Assembly (NCBI RefSeq): GCF_007744255.1
Contig: NZ_CP036267.1
Span: forward strand, 4,692,001-4,756,000
Reading direction: 5' to 3'
DNA: 64,000 bases
From: Thalassoglobus polymorphus
Lineage (GTDB): Bacteria; Planctomycetota; Planctomycetia; Planctomycetales; Planctomycetaceae
Shown: piece after piece, positions 34,161-44,562 of the stretch
How the letters are laid out: every line of letters starts with the position of its first letter
Position numbering within the stretch: the stretch's first letter is position 1
The notes under the pieces: model-generated
Database searches by the model: none
What the model saw: only the letters and a program-made list of their open reading frames with translations
Told to the model about the DNA's origin: nothing
Made by a program: the position numbers and the translations under genes

Positions 34161-36524
34161 ATGAATCTTGGAACAACTGAAATGCTGACCCTTCAGAACG
34201 TCCAAAAGAAACACCTCACGGCCTTTGGCTTGCGACAACTCACCCTGCTGAGCGTCTGCCTCTTCCTGATGAGCCAACCCGCTGCAGCCGATGAGGTATT
34301 ACTGAAAGATGGAACTCTGCTCGACGGAACTGCTGTCAAAGTTCCTGGACTCACTGCCTCAGTGGTCAATCGAAACGTCAAAGGAAACGTCCGCATTGAC
34401 CAGTTCTGGATGATTGACGATGACGTGCGCCGATATTTTGTCAATCGATTACTCGTCGAAGATGTTTTGGAAAGCGATGACCTCGCGAGACAAATCACTT
34501 TTGACCTGAAACATCAGCGTACCAGCCGCAAAGCGGGACCATCGACTGTAGGGGGGTTTTCACAGATCGAACCATTTGACCAGTTCGGCAGGCGGACAGT
34601 TTTCCTCACCGTCAATCAAGAGCGAACCCCAATCATCCAGGGGATCACCGAACTCCGGCCCAATTCGTTCAAAGTCGATTCTCTCACTCACCAGTGGGAA
34701 TACTATCTCGACACCTACACGCTCCAGCCCGAAATTCTGCTTTCACTCATTGAACAAGCTTCTAACCGTTCCGATCCAAACGAACGAAAGGCAGCGGTTG
34801 TCTTCTTTGTTCAAGCCAAAATGCTGAAGCAGGCTGAAGCGGAACTCGACCGCATCTCGGAAGAGTTTCCCGAACTGAAAGACTGGGCAGAGGACTACCG
34901 AAGCCAAATCTATGAAGCACGCGCTCGAGAAAGTTTTCACGAAATCGATTCTCGCCGCAAAGCCGGACAACACCAACTCGCAATCACTTTTGCCAAAGCA
35001 ACTCCTGTGGATAAGGTGAGCGGAACGCTTTACAGAACGTCACGAGAAATACTCGCCGAGTACGAGGAAGCATTACAAAAACGAGACGAAGTCGTCCTCA
35101 TGCTCGATATGTTGCAGGCAAAGATCGATGAGAAGCAGGCCGACAAACTACGTTCGCTGCGAGCAAAGCTTCTTGCTGAACTGACAATCGATACGATTGA
35201 TCGGCTCAACCCTTTCCTGCGCTCTAAGGTTGATGACTCACTCTCCCCAGACCAAAAACTGGCGCTGGCCTACAGCGGTTGGGTTCTGGGCGAAGCAAAT
35301 GCAATCCTTGACTTGAACGAAGCGATTCTTCTTTGGAAAGCTCGTTTCCTGACTCTGGAATTTCTACGCAATGCCGAGGACCCACTTCATGACGACGAGT
35401 TAATCGAACAACTGACCGGGCTGGAATTCATCGGAATGGAACGTATCGTTCAGATGATCCCTCTGCTTCCGCCACCACTCATGGGGCCGTTCCTTCCTCC
35501 CGGACAAATCGATCAGCGAGTCGTCCCCGTCAGCGCGGATGAAGCTCCAACGAGTTATTCGATCATGCTTCCTCCCGGCTATTCACCACATCGCGAGTAC
35601 CCCTTGCTGGTCGTGTTGCGTGCAAGCGGCCGGACAGAAAACGAAACTCTCAACTGGTGGGGCGGTAATCAACAAAAACAAGGCTGGTCGCAACGACGAG
35701 GCTACATCGTCATCGCTCCGAAATACTGCGACGAGATCGCCACTTCGTATGGAGGAAACACAACCGCCCATGAAGTCGTGACGAAGTCCATTCAGGACGT
35801 CAGAAAACGGTATCGAATTGACTCAGACCGCGTTTACCTTGCCGGCCACGGAATGGGAGGGGATGCCTGCCTCGATATCGGAATGTCTCGCCCAGACTGG
35901 TTCGCCGGGGTGATTCCGATCACTGGTGTGTGCGGAAGGATTTGCAATTACTACTGGGAAAACGGACCAGATCTCAGTTGGTATCTCGTAAACGGCGACC
36001 GCGATCGCACCACACTCGATACAAACGCAAACGTCCTCAACACGATGATGAAACACCGCCAGAATGTCATTCTGTGCGTCTACAAAAGTCGTGGCTATGA
36101 GTCCTACTACGAAGAGCAGGAAAAAATCTTTGCATGGATGCAACTGCAACAACGTCCTCCACTTTCCGAAGTCAAAGAGTTTGAAGCTGGAACAATGCGG
36201 CGATCGGAAAGCAGCTTCAACTGGATCGACGCCAAAGGACTTCGAGACGATCTGTTCCCAGCAGACATTTATTCACAGCGCAAAGCGAAACCAATCTTTG
36301 GAAAAGCAACACCAGGAAATGTTGTCTATGCTCAGGTCCCAGGCAGCGGAGTCACAGTCTGGCTGGCACCAGAACTTGTTGACTTCGACGAACGGATTCA
36401 AATCCGCTTCAACATGAAACGTGGCCGGAACGAATTCATTCAACCTTCGATCAAAACCATGCTGACTCGCCTCAGAGAAACCGGTGACCGAAAACGCCTT
36501 TACTGGGCCAAAGTCGAATTGTAA
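34161..36524 (+). CDS. Exported alpha/beta-hydrolase-like protein without a serine nucleophile
   Basis: 787 residues; the ATG at 34182 (MLTLQNVQKKHL...) has GGAA upstream and is an equally good start. Signal peptide ends near AAADE. A domain with tandem helical repeats spans about 180-410. The C-terminal hydrolase-like domain (about 455-680) has SYSIMLPPGYSPHREYPLLVV, an oxyanion-type strand, and LAGHGMGGDA at about 560, where GxSxG would be expected: the nucleophile serine is glycine. Late Asp (NGDRDRT) and His equivalents are weak. Probably a non-catalytic scaffold or an enzyme with another nucleophile. Confidence 0.8.
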   Translation: MNLGTTEMLTLQNVQKKHLTAFGLRQLTLLSVCLFLMSQPAAADEVLLKDGTLLDGTAVKVPGLTASVVNRNVKGNVRIDQFWMIDDDVRRYFVNRLLVEDVLESDDLARQITFDLKHQRTSRKAGPSTVGGFSQIEPFDQFGRRTVFLTVNQERTPIIQGITELRPNSFKVDSLTHQWEYYLDTYTLQPEILLSLIEQASNRSDPNERKAAVVFFVQAKMLKQAEAELDRISEEFPELKDWAEDYRSQIYEARARESFHEIDSRRKAGQHQLAITFAKATPVDKVSGTLYRTSREILAEYEEALQKRDEVVLMLDMLQAKIDEKQADKLRSLRAKLLAELTIDTIDRLNPFLRSKVDDSLSPDQKLALAYSGWVLGEANAILDLNEAILLWKARFLTLEFLRNAEDPLHDDELIEQLTGLEFIGMERIVQMIPLLPPPLMGPFLPPGQIDQRVVPVSADEAPTSYSIMLPPGYSPHREYPLLVVLRASGRTENETLNWWGGNQQKQGWSQRRGYIVIAPKYCDEIATSYGGNTTAHEVVTKSIQDVRKRYRIDSDRVYLAGHGMGGDACLDIGMSRPDWFAGVIPITGVCGRICNYYWENGPDLSWYLVNGDRDRTTLDTNANVLNTMMKHRQNVILCVYKSRGYESYYEEQEKIFAWMQLQQRPPLSEVKEFEAGTMRRSESSFNWIDAKGLRDDLFPADIYSQRKAKPIFGKATPGNVVYAQVPGSGVTVWLAPELVDFDERIQIRFNMKRGRNEFIQPSIKTMLTRLRETGDRKRLYWAKVEL

Positions 36525-36851
36525 GAGAGACTCGAACAACACACCGACACGCCGCCCCGCATCATGCGACTCGCTTCATGCTGGTCTCACAGAATTTTCC
36601 TGTCCCAGATCGTCGAATGTTGTTCGACTCGGTACGCGCAAGATATCACCTACAATTGCTCAAACAGACAGTTGCTGAGTCAATTGTCCATACTGTCCAA
36701 ACTGTTCATGAAGCCTGAGGCATCGCTCGGAAGTCCGCTGTTCCCGAGTCGTGTCACGTCCCCCAATACCTTTCTTCACTGATGCATCCTGAAGCTTCTC
36801 TTGACGAGTCTTCCCGGGTCATGCAGACTTTCTGGGACACTTTCGCGCTTC

Positions 36852-36955
36852 TTCAGCCAATCCAAGATTGGTTATGACGCCTGCCTCGTTAAGAGCAGAC
36901 TTAGAAGCCATGTCAGTGAACGTCTCGGGCACGATACGCATCGAAAATGCTCTCG
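36852..36955 (-). repeat. R1 repeat copy H, diverged
   Basis: About 104 bp: left TTCAGCCAATCCAAGATTGG, core GCCTGCCTCGTTAAG ... CAGTGAACGTC, right GAAAATGCTCTC. It lies upstream of the glycosyltransferase gene. The rest of 36525-36998 holds nothing I can support. Confidence 0.55.
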
Positions 36956-36998
36956 TACCTGCGGTACTCAACCGGGCTAACAAAACAGAGGGCAAACT

Positions 36999-38612
36999 GT
37001 GAAGACTTGTCAGGCCAAGTGGCTCTTATCTCTGATATGTCTTGCGTTTCTTGCTATCCGCGTCCCCATCATGTACCTGCAACCGGGCGGACAAGATGAA
37101 GACTGCTACGCCGTCCCGGGGTTCACAATCCTGAGTAGTGGAATCCCAAAACTCCCACACGTTCCCGCACGCAATCCAGAATCCGTGTACTACCACGCCG
37201 ACGAAGCTCTCTACTCGGAACCTCCACTCTACTTCTATTATCAAGCACCCTTCTACCTGATTTTCCCCGCAGTTTACGGAACAGCTCGGTTGGCCTCCGC
37301 CTTAGCGGGAGTCGTGTTGCTGGGACTGGTATACCGCCTGTGCCGCGAGATCGGCATTTCCTCAATCGCCTCGCTCTGGACTGTAGCGATGCTGTCAATT
37401 TCGCGATGGTTTTACTTTCCCGCCACTACAGCTCGACCAGACATCCTGTGCGCGACTTTTGGAGTCGCTGTCATTCTCATGCTTTTGAAGTGGCAAGAAA
37501 CAAGAAACGTGAAGAGTCTTTTTCTGGCAGGTCTCGGAATCGGGCTGGGTGGTTTGACTCATCCGTTTGCCATTGTCTACGCCATTCAAGCTGCAGCGTG
37601 GGTTGCGATTTGCTCACGTGGCTGGCAGCGACTAAGAAATCCACTCATTCTTGGAGCGGTAGCAGGGCTCGCTTGCTCGCTTTGGATTCCGCTCATCGCG
37701 ATGCATCCGGAAGTCTTTCGTGTACAATTCACCAATCAGCTCCTCAGCGACTATGGCCCTCCACTTTGGGAGCGCGCCATCTTTCCGTTGGAATCGATGG
37801 AGTACCACGCCCGGCATCTTTGGGCACACATTGGAACTCTACAAGCGATTGTCGTGCTAGCTGGCTTGACGATGACGAGCCTGCATGCCTTTCGGTCCGC
37901 GAAGACTCACCTGCTCGCCGTTTGTCTGTGTGCCTGGTCATCCATATACATCCTTTCTGTCGCAGTCGGCACACATCATCCGACTCTGGGATACTGGGTC
38001 TACTTCGCAGCTCTCGCTTTTCCGAGTGTCGGAGCGGCCATAGAGCAACTGTTCGAAATGCAGGAAAGAGTGACGATCCCGAGGACTTCCCCGAACTTTG
38101 CGAGGGCAGGCTACAACAATGAAATCAGAAGCGAGCCAAAGGACGATCAGACAACTCGACCGCCTCCACGACCAGAAAACGGAGGAAGAAAAAACTGGCC
38201 GTTCTACTTCGCGGTCGTCAGTCTCTGTGCTTTTGTATTTCTGCCTGGTTCAGGTCTGCGCACACTTGCTGTCCACCTGACCCACTTGGACGATCCGAAT
38301 TACAATTCACCACGATTTGCACGTAATCTCATCCAGAGCATGCCTGCCCAGAGCGTATACGCTGTAGACACACAGTTTGCATTTGATTTCGTCGCTTCGG
38401 GTCGAACCACACTTTTAGCGCAAATCATGCCGCAATACTTTCAGCTTCAAGAGACTCAATACGACTATCTCATCCTCAGCCGTTACGGCGATCAGAGTGA
38501 ACTCGAGCGTCACCTCACTGTGAAGTTCATCCACGCATATGGTCTCAAAGAAGACAAATGGGCCTGCTACGCCGAACTGTACTCAAAAAAGCTCCCCGAC
38601 ACCCAACCGTAG
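36999..38612 (+). CDS. Membrane glycosyltransferase of the GT39/ArnT type
   Basis: 537 residues with about ten membrane helices in the first 350 residues. The start is GTG at 36999 with GAGGG about 7 bases upstream. The first loop contains GQDEDCYA, the acidic motif of the GT39/PMT-type lipid-sugar transferases. A Lys/Arg/Pro-rich loop near 370-395 precedes a last membrane helix and a globular C-terminal domain. These enzymes use polyprenyl-phosphate sugars on the outer side of the membrane; the substrate is unknown. It is single, convergent with metK. Confidence 0.82.
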   Translation: MKTCQAKWLLSLICLAFLAIRVPIMYLQPGGQDEDCYAVPGFTILSSGIPKLPHVPARNPESVYYHADEALYSEPPLYFYYQAPFYLIFPAVYGTARLASALAGVVLLGLVYRLCREIGISSIASLWTVAMLSISRWFYFPATTARPDILCATFGVAVILMLLKWQETRNVKSLFLAGLGIGLGGLTHPFAIVYAIQAAAWVAICSRGWQRLRNPLILGAVAGLACSLWIPLIAMHPEVFRVQFTNQLLSDYGPPLWERAIFPLESMEYHARHLWAHIGTLQAIVVLAGLTMTSLHAFRSAKTHLLAVCLCAWSSIYILSVAVGTHHPTLGYWVYFAALAFPSVGAAIEQLFEMQERVTIPRTSPNFARAGYNNEIRSEPKDDQTTRPPPRPENGGRKNWPFYFAVVSLCAFVFLPGSGLRTLAVHLTHLDDPNYNSPRFARNLIQSMPAQSVYAVDTQFAFDFVASGRTTLLAQIMPQYFQLQETQYDYLILSRYGDQSELERHLTVKFIHAYGLKEDKWACYAELYSKKLPDTQP

Positions 38613-38672
38613 CAAGCCATCAAGGCATTGCGCCATAAGACCAATATTTTGGGCGCTGATTGGGATGCGCGT

Positions 38673-38708
38673 AAAAAAACAGCACACTTTTTTAGAGTGT
38701 GCTGTTTT
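38673..38708. terminator. Bidirectional Rho-independent terminator
   Basis: AAAACAGCACACT (38676-38688) pairs perfectly with AGTGTGCTGTTTT (38696-38708) around a 7-nt loop, with A/T runs on both sides. It separates the convergent glycosyltransferase and metK genes. Confidence 0.85.
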
Positions 38709-38736
38709 GAAACTTTATGGCGTCAGTGTTCAGATA

Positions 38737-39879
38737 TTAACTGACTGCGCTTTTGAGAGCTTCTGCTTTGTCGGTGTTTTCCCAAGTGAAGGCGTCTCCG
38801 GTTCGACCGAAGTGGCCGCCGTGAGCGGTTTCTCGGAAGATTGGTCGACGGAGTTGAAGGTGTTCGATGATTCCCTTTGGATTAAGTGGGAAAACTTCGC
38901 GAACGGCTGCTTCCAGTTTGGCTTCATCGACAGTTGCTGTCCCGTTGGTATCAACTCGGATACTCACAGGGTCAACGACACCAATGGCGTAAGCAAGTTG
39001 AACTTCGCATTCGGTGGCCAAGCCGGAAGCGACGATATTCTTGGCAACATAGCGAGCCATGTAAGCTGCTGAGCGGTCGACTTTGGTCGAGTCTTTTCCA
39101 CTGAAAGCCCCTCCACCATGTCGTCCCCAACCGCCATAAGTATCGACGATGATTTTTCGCCCGGTCAATCCACAGTCACCATGAGGGCCACCGATGATAA
39201 ACTGACCTGTTGGGTTCACGTGGTATTGTGTTTTGTCGTTGAGAAGCTCTGCGGGAACGGTCGCTGGAAGGACGTTCTCACGAACATATTCTTCGATCTG
39301 TTTTTGATTGACCGATTCACGGTGCTGTGTTGATAAAACAACAGCTGTGATGCCGACGGGCTTTCCATCTTCGTATTGGATAGAGACCTGACTTTTGCTA
39401 TCGGGGAGCAACCAGTCAACGTCGTTTTTAAATCGCAAATCTGCAAGGTGGTTTAAAATTCGATGCGAGATTGCAATCGGCAACGGCATGAGTTCTTCGG
39501 TTTGATCACAGGCGTATCCGAACATCAAGCCCTGGTCACCCGCACCATCGGTATCGACACCCATCGCGATGTCGGCACTTTGCTGGTGAAGCCGAACAGC
39601 GACTTCGCAGGTATCGGCGTTAAAGCCGATGTCGTCGCTGGTATAACCGATCTCGCGAACGGCTTTGCGGGCGACTGCTTCGTAGTCAACGTCGGCACTG
39701 GTGCGAATTTCACCAGCGAGCATCAGAAAGTCGGTTGTGCAGAGAGTTTCACAGGCGCATCGAGAATTGGGATCCTGCTCGAGCAAAGCATCTAGAACGC
39801 CATCGGAAACCTGATCCGAAACTTTGTCCGGATGCCCCATGCTGACCGATTCGCTGGTGAAGATGAAATTATTTGCCAT
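38737..39879 (-). CDS. metK: S-adenosylmethionine synthetase
   Basis: 380 residues, normal length. It joins methionine and ATP to make S-adenosylmethionine. Motifs: [17 protein letters not shown] at the start, [12 protein letters not shown] near 115, [21 protein letters not shown] near 230-250, and [19 protein letters not shown]. It is a single gene. No SAM-binding riboswitch could be recognised in the 370 bp upstream. Confidence 0.97.
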   Translation of the reverse strand: MANNFIFTSESVSMGHPDKVSDQVSDGVLDALLEQDPNSRCACETLCTTDFLMLAGEIRTSADVDYEAVARKAVREIGYTSDDIGFNADTCEVAVRLHQQSADIAMGVDTDGAGDQGLMFGYACDQTEELMPLPIAISHRILNHLADLRFKNDVDWLLPDSKSQVSIQYEDGKPVGITAVVLSTQHRESVNQKQIEEYVRENVLPATVPAELLNDKTQYHVNPTGQFIIGGPHGDCGLTGRKIIVDTYGGWGRHGGGAFSGKDSTKVDRSAAYMARYVAKNIVASGLATECEVQLAYAIGVVDPVSIRVDTNGTATVDEAKLEAAVREVFPLNPKGIIEHLQLRRPIFRETAHGGHFGRTGDAFTWENTDKAEALKSAVS

Positions 39880-40173
39880 GGGTCGAAGATCCTTTTGAAG
39901 TCCAAATGTCCTTTGGGGAGTATGAGCTTAGTTCGCCCTCCTCGATGTAAGGCAGTGCCGTGAGACAGTGCCACTCGGGAAGGAGAATCCTGTCCGTATA
40001 CAATGACGGTGACAGGGGCGATAGATTCGCAATTCAAATGATTCCGCGAAGTAAAACTTCGAGAAGACTGCGATATTAACCACGTCGAAGCGGGAAAACT
40101 ATCCTATTGAATTCAATAGCATTGGCGAACGCACAATTGAAGCAGGATGAGAGATTTCCCGACGATTGGGAAA

Positions 40174-40205
40174 CGAAAAAGACGACTCTGAGAGAGTCGT
40201 CTTTC
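40174..40205 (-). terminator. Terminator of rpsT
   Basis: AAAGACGACTCT (40179-40190), loop GAG, and AGAGTCGTCTTT (40194-40205): a perfect 12-bp stem followed on the minus strand by a T-run (40174-40180). It is 49 bp past the rpsT stop. Confidence 0.85.
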
Positions 40206-40253
40206 GATATCAAGAGATCATCAAGATCACTGAGTGGATTCCCACTGAGTCAA

Positions 40254-40523
40254 CTATGACGACTGACTCTTCTTCTTCAATGAAGAAAGCCGTGATTTAG
40301 TACGAGCCGCCACATTTTTGTGAATGAGCCCTTTTGAAGCTGCCTGATCGAGCTTCTTCACCGCGAGGCGAAATGCAGACTCTGCAGCAGCCTGATCATC
40401 AGCGGTCACTGCTTCGCGAGCCTTTTTGAGGACAGTCCGTAACGCAGCGCGTTGCGGCTTTTTAGCAAGACGACGTTTCTCGCTTTGGCGAAGAGCTTTT
40501 TTTGCGTTGGGTGAGTTCGGCAT
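40254..40523 (-). CDS. rpsT: 30S ribosomal protein S20
   Basis: 89 residues, the usual size. Very basic three-helix protein that binds 16S rRNA. The start [19 protein letters not shown] and the ending [13 protein letters not shown] are typical. It is monocistronic with its own terminator at 40174-40205; no ribosome-binding site is evident before the ATG. Confidence 0.95.
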   Translation of the reverse strand: MPNSPNAKKALRQSEKRRLAKKPQRAALRTVLKKAREAVTADDQAAAESAFRLAVKKLDQAASKGLIHKNVAARTKSRLSSLKKKSQSS

Positions 40524-40745
40524 AATTGATTTAGTAGAAGTACAAACTCAATGAGTGGCAATCCTGACGCAGTTCCACCGCAGTTCAGGCCAAACAGGCA
40601 TCATAGCGACAGGATTCGACTCCTTCCAGAGAAAATCGACTCCTGATTGCGAAATTTCTGATTCCGAGGCTTCCCACTCATTGTTTTTGATTACAATAGC
40701 AGGCAACTATCCAATTGCCTGAGAATTTTGCCTGTCGCATTTCAC

Positions 40746-41657
40746 ATGTCAGACCAACCATCAAGCGAAGTTGCTCCCATTGAGGAACAACGGGAACCGT
40801 GCCCTACTCCGCTCGAATCTCAAGATATTGTCCATTCTTTCCAGGAAGAAATGCGGCAGGGGCCGGTGGCTTTTGAAGGTGGAACCGTGACAGCGACCCA
40901 ATTCGGGAGTGGACCCCCGCTGATTTTCCTCCCCGGAACTCTCGGCACACCAAGGCTTTACGCACTCACAGCCTGGCTTCTGAGAAATGATCGACAATGC
41001 TGGTTGCTCGATCACCCACAGTTCGACAAAAACCCGCCCGAGAGCGAACTCGTTGCCAAATCAGCAGACGCTTACGCAAGCGTCCTGACTGAACTGTTTG
41101 GCGGGCCTGTCGACATCTACGCCTCAACATTCACCGTCCCTATTTGCCTGCGAATGATGTCTACGACTCCGAATGTCGTGAAGAAGGCAGCCTTGCAAAG
41201 TGGTTGGATGGAAGGAACCTTAACAACTGCGGAGCGTCTCCTGTTGAAAATTGGGAAACGCCTCCCCGTCACAATGCGGAGAGTTCCGGGCTGGGTTTCG
41301 ACGCAAATCCAGAATCACCGCCCCTGGTTCCCACCATTTGATAAAACAAGATTCAGCTTTCTGCTTGGTGAGACGTACCAGACAAACGTTTCTGATGCCT
41401 CGCGAAGGATGCTGGCATCAACACATACAGATCTACGTGAGCGAGTCAAAGAGATCCCCCATGAGATTCTCATCCTGAGAACCGAGGGTGACGGACAATA
41501 TATTACAGATCAACAAGAGTGGCTGAATAAGCAGTTGACGAACTCGCAAGTCTCCTGGATGCACACCTCTGGACATTACCCGTACCTGACTCACCCGCAC
41601 CGTTTGGTGAAATCGCTGCGTGAGTTCTTTGAGATCCCGAAATCAGAAACAGCATGA
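40746..41657 (+). CDS. Alpha/beta-hydrolase fold protein
   Basis: 303 residues from the ATG at 40746. The core starts at about 45 ([23 protein letters not shown]), and a Leu/Ile-rich strand carries the presumed nucleophile S in IYASTFTV (about 135), which lacks the flanking glycines of GxSxG. Candidate acid Asp lies in RTEGDGQYI and candidate His in SGHYPYLTH (about 280). The substrate is unknown. The stop overlaps the next start (ATGA, 41654-41657), so it functions together with the LmbE deacetylase. Confidence 0.85.
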   Translation: MSDQPSSEVAPIEEQREPCPTPLESQDIVHSFQEEMRQGPVAFEGGTVTATQFGSGPPLIFLPGTLGTPRLYALTAWLLRNDRQCWLLDHPQFDKNPPESELVAKSADAYASVLTELFGGPVDIYASTFTVPICLRMMSTTPNVVKKAALQSGWMEGTLTTAERLLLKIGKRLPVTMRRVPGWVSTQIQNHRPWFPPFDKTRFSFLLGETYQTNVSDASRRMLASTHTDLRERVKEIPHEILILRTEGDGQYITDQQEWLNKQLTNSQVSWMHTSGHYPYLTHPHRLVKSLREFFEIPKSETA

Positions 41658-42388
41658 CCGATCAAGAACTGCCCGAACCTTTGGATGTCATCGCAGTAGG
41701 TGCCCATCCCGATGATGTCGAAATCGCAATTGGCGGGACACTTGCCAACCTCGTCAAACAGGGTTACCGCGTCGGAATCGTCGACCTAACAGATGGTGAA
41801 CCGACTCCGTTGAGCCCCGGTCCCGAGGTCCGAGCACAGGAAGCCTTGGATGCGGCAGAAATCCTGGGCGTACAGGTTCGAGAGCAACTGGATCTCCCAA
41901 ATCGACGCCTCTTTGATAATTATGAGTCACGAGTGGCGCTCGCCAAGGTGTTTCGACGCTATCGCCCATCGGTTGTTTTGGGTATCGCAGACAAAACTCC
42001 AATGGCCTCCCCCGATCACTGGCAAGCCATGCAAATCACCGACGCCGGGGTCTTTTATTCCCGACTGACGAAGTGGGATGCCGAATTCGACAATTTGCCG
42101 GTTCACACTGTGAAACAATTATTATGGTATCCACTCGGTTTTGGATCACTGAAATCTGCGGACCAACCGGGAGCCTTTGTGACCGACATTTCTGGCTGTC
42201 TGGAACAAAAAATGGCAGCGATCCGAGCCTACAAAACACAGTTTCCGCCTGAAAAGAAACGAGTTTTCACCCTCGTTGAGAGTCAAGCCCGCCTGTTGGG
42301 ACAAACCCACAATATTGAGGCAGGCGAACTTCTGATTTCACCTAAACCCAATGTCGTGAAAGACCTTGTTCAAACATTCGGGCTTTGA
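41654..42388 (+). CDS. LmbE/PIG-L family deacetylase (BshB1-like)
   Basis: 244 residues. The zinc motif AHPDDVE (His17, Asp20) opens the fold; the second His ligand appears in the later SPDHWQA, where the family's usual HPDH has its first His replaced by Ser. The start [13 protein letters not shown], the LTDGE loop and the NRRLFD stretch match bacillithiol-type deacetylases (BshB1), which act on N-acetylglucosaminyl-malate; that substrate is inference. It forms a two-gene operon with the hydrolase upstream. Confidence 0.85.
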   Translation: MTDQELPEPLDVIAVGAHPDDVEIAIGGTLANLVKQGYRVGIVDLTDGEPTPLSPGPEVRAQEALDAAEILGVQVREQLDLPNRRLFDNYESRVALAKVFRRYRPSVVLGIADKTPMASPDHWQAMQITDAGVFYSRLTKWDAEFDNLPVHTVKQLLWYPLGFGSLKSADQPGAFVTDISGCLEQKMAAIRAYKTQFPPEKKRVFTLVESQARLLGQTHNIEAGELLISPKPNVVKDLVQTFGL

Positions 42389-42497
42389 AAGCGTGACGAC
42401 TCCGGGGAAGACGCGAGTCCATAAGAGTTGAAACCTGTTCGCAATGAATGGGGTACAATGCCGAAACCGACTGTTGCTAACGAAGGTGCTTACAGAG

Positions 42498-44492
42498 ATG
42501 CCTGAAAAAGAGACGCCTGAAAAACTGTCACGAAGACCCTTTTCGACACTTCTTGCCATCATCATGGCCTACTGCATCACAACCTGCAGCACAGCATTGG
42601 CTGGGGTGGGCGATGTGATCAGCGAATTTGAGCTCAATGACTATCAGGGCAAGAAATACACCCTCTCCGACTTTGACGAGTCACAACTTGTCGTTCTCGC
42701 ATTTATCGGAACAGATTGCCCCCTGGCGAAACTCTACGCCGGTCGACTGGAGCAGCTTTCGCAGCAATACGGCAAAGAACAACTCACCATCATCGCGGTT
42801 GATTCACTCATCCAGGATTCCATATCGGAAATCGCTGCGTGGGCGCGAGAGCACAAACTGACCTACCCGGTTCTTAAAGATCCGGCCCAAACTCTCGCCG
42901 ACGCAGCCGGGGCACAACGAACTCCACAAGTCTTTCTGCTTGATCAACGTCGAACCATCCAGTACGAGGGCCGCGTTGATGATCAATACGTCATCGGAAT
43001 CGTCCGCGATCAACCGACTCGAACCGATTTGAAAATTGCGATTGATGAATTACTCGCCGGCAAGCAGGTTTCGGTCAAGCAAACTCAGCCACTAGGCTGC
43101 ATCATTGCACGAGCACAGAAACCCAACGAAAACAGTTCGGTCACTTACTCAAACCAGATATCGAGAATCTTTCAGAAGAACTGCGCAAGTTGCCACCGCG
43201 AAGGTGAGGTCGCGCCGTTTTCACTTGAGACCTACGAAGATGTCCTCGGCTGGGGACCGATGATCGAAGAAGTTGTCCGCGAACAACGAATGCCACCCTG
43301 GCACGCTGATCCAAAACATGGAAAATTTGCGAACGACAGCAGCTTGACCGCACAAGAGAAAAAACTCATTTACGAATGGGTTAAGAACGGATCTCCTCAA
43401 GGAAACCCGGCTGACCTTCCGGAACCAGTTGAGTACGTGAGTGGCTGGCAACTCCCGAAAGAACCAGACGTTATTTTCGAAATGGCAGAGAAGCCATTCA
43501 AGGTCGCTGCCGATGCAGGGCCGCGAGGAATTCCCTACCAACGCTTCTGGGTCGATCCGAAATTCACAGAAGACAAATGGGTTATCGCCTCTGAAGCGAA
43601 GCCGGGTAACAGTGCTGTTGTCCATCACATTATTGTTTATGTCCACCCAAACGGGATGCACACGCGCGAGCACGAATTCTTCTGTGCCTACGTCCCTGGT
43701 TTAAGAATAGAGAACTATGCTGAAGGGATCGCCAAGAAAATCCCAGCTGGCTCTGCGTTGCGATTCGAGATGCACTACACGCCGGTGGGGACCGAGCAGG
43801 AAGACCTGAGCACTGTCGGTTTCATCTTCACAGAACCGGAAAAAGTGACACACAAGATCGTCACGATGCACGCGGGAAATGCTTCCTTCGAACTGAAACC
43901 TTTCAAGTCTGACCAGGTTGTCACAGCACGATCGGGTGAGAGCCCCGGAAACTTGAAGCTGCTTTCAATGTCTCCACATATGCACCTGCGAGGACAGTCC
44001 TTCAAGTACGAAGCCCTGCTCCCGGACGGAACACGTGAAGTGTTATTAAACGTGCCGAATTATGACTTCAATTGGCAAACTCGTTACGTCCTCGCTGAGC
44101 CTCGCGAAATGCCGAAAGGCACGCGACTTCTCTGCACCGCCAAGTTCGACAACAGCAAAGACAACCTCGCCAACCCTGACCCATCTGCCACTGTTCGCTG
44201 GGGCGATCAGTCATGGGATGAAATGATGCTCGGCTATTACGATGTCTTATTACCCGTGAACCCAGAAGAGGAAAACGACGCAAAAAACGTCCCCGCAAAC
44301 TTACTCAATGTTGATCTTATCTTGAAACTTGTCGACAAAGATGGCGACAAAAGCGTCTCCCCTAAGGAGGCGGAGGCTCATCCGCTGATCAACAAGTCTT
44401 TCAAGAAAATGGACCTCAACAAGGATGGAGCAATCTCAGAAGACGAGCTGGATAAAGTGTTCCAACACCTGAAACAGAAGCGGAAAATCTGA
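42498..44492 (+). CDS. Redoxin/cytochrome c/copper monooxygenase-like/EF-hand fusion
   Basis: 664 residues from the ATG at 42498 (AAGGTG upstream); an ATG at 42444 is possible. Signal peptide to about 36. A redoxin (AhpC/TSA-type) domain (37-190) has one cysteine at GTDCPLAK (C74). A haem motif CASCHR follows (C229, C232, H233). A region like type II copper ascorbate-dependent monooxygenases has HHIIVYVH (H376, H377) and HMHLRG (H494, H496). A two-loop EF-hand closes the protein (DKDGDKSVSPKEA, DLNKDGAISEDEL). Family with this build is common in planctomycetes; function unknown. Confidence 0.87.
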   Translation: MPEKETPEKLSRRPFSTLLAIIMAYCITTCSTALAGVGDVISEFELNDYQGKKYTLSDFDESQLVVLAFIGTDCPLAKLYAGRLEQLSQQYGKEQLTIIAVDSLIQDSISEIAAWAREHKLTYPVLKDPAQTLADAAGAQRTPQVFLLDQRRTIQYEGRVDDQYVIGIVRDQPTRTDLKIAIDELLAGKQVSVKQTQPLGCIIARAQKPNENSSVTYSNQISRIFQKNCASCHREGEVAPFSLETYEDVLGWGPMIEEVVREQRMPPWHADPKHGKFANDSSLTAQEKKLIYEWVKNGSPQGNPADLPEPVEYVSGWQLPKEPDVIFEMAEKPFKVAADAGPRGIPYQRFWVDPKFTEDKWVIASEAKPGNSAVVHHIIVYVHPNGMHTREHEFFCAYVPGLRIENYAEGIAKKIPAGSALRFEMHYTPVGTEQEDLSTVGFIFTEPEKVTHKIVTMHAGNASFELKPFKSDQVVTARSGESPGNLKLLSMSPHMHLRGQSFKYEALLPDGTREVLLNVPNYDFNWQTRYVLAEPREMPKGTRLLCTAKFDNSKDNLANPDPSATVRWGDQSWDEMMLGYYDVLLPVNPEEENDAKNVPANLLNVDLILKLVDKDGDKSVSPKEAEAHPLINKSFKKMDLNKDGAISEDELDKVFQHLKQKRKI

Positions 44493-44509
44493 GCCGAATC
44501 CATTTTCAA

Positions 44510-44562
44510 ACCCGCATTTTTCAAATTGGTGTTCGCGACCCATTTCGTGGCAAACTGCTCTA
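44510..44562 (-). repeat. R1 repeat copy I, internally deleted, supplying a stop codon
   Basis: About 53 bp: GCATTTTTCAAATTGG, TTCGTGGC, then AAACTGCTCTA. Half the element is missing. The terminal CTA read on the minus strand is the TAG stop of the gene at 44560-45099. Confidence 0.65.

Noticed and set aside
37340-38122. 260-codon open frame inside the glycosyltransferase gene
   Set aside because: It lies in another frame of the same strand, is Ser/Arg-rich and has no membrane pattern; an artefact of codon bias.
39880-40253. SAM riboswitch upstream of metK
   Set aside because: I searched the leader for known SAM-type cores and conserved stems and found none.
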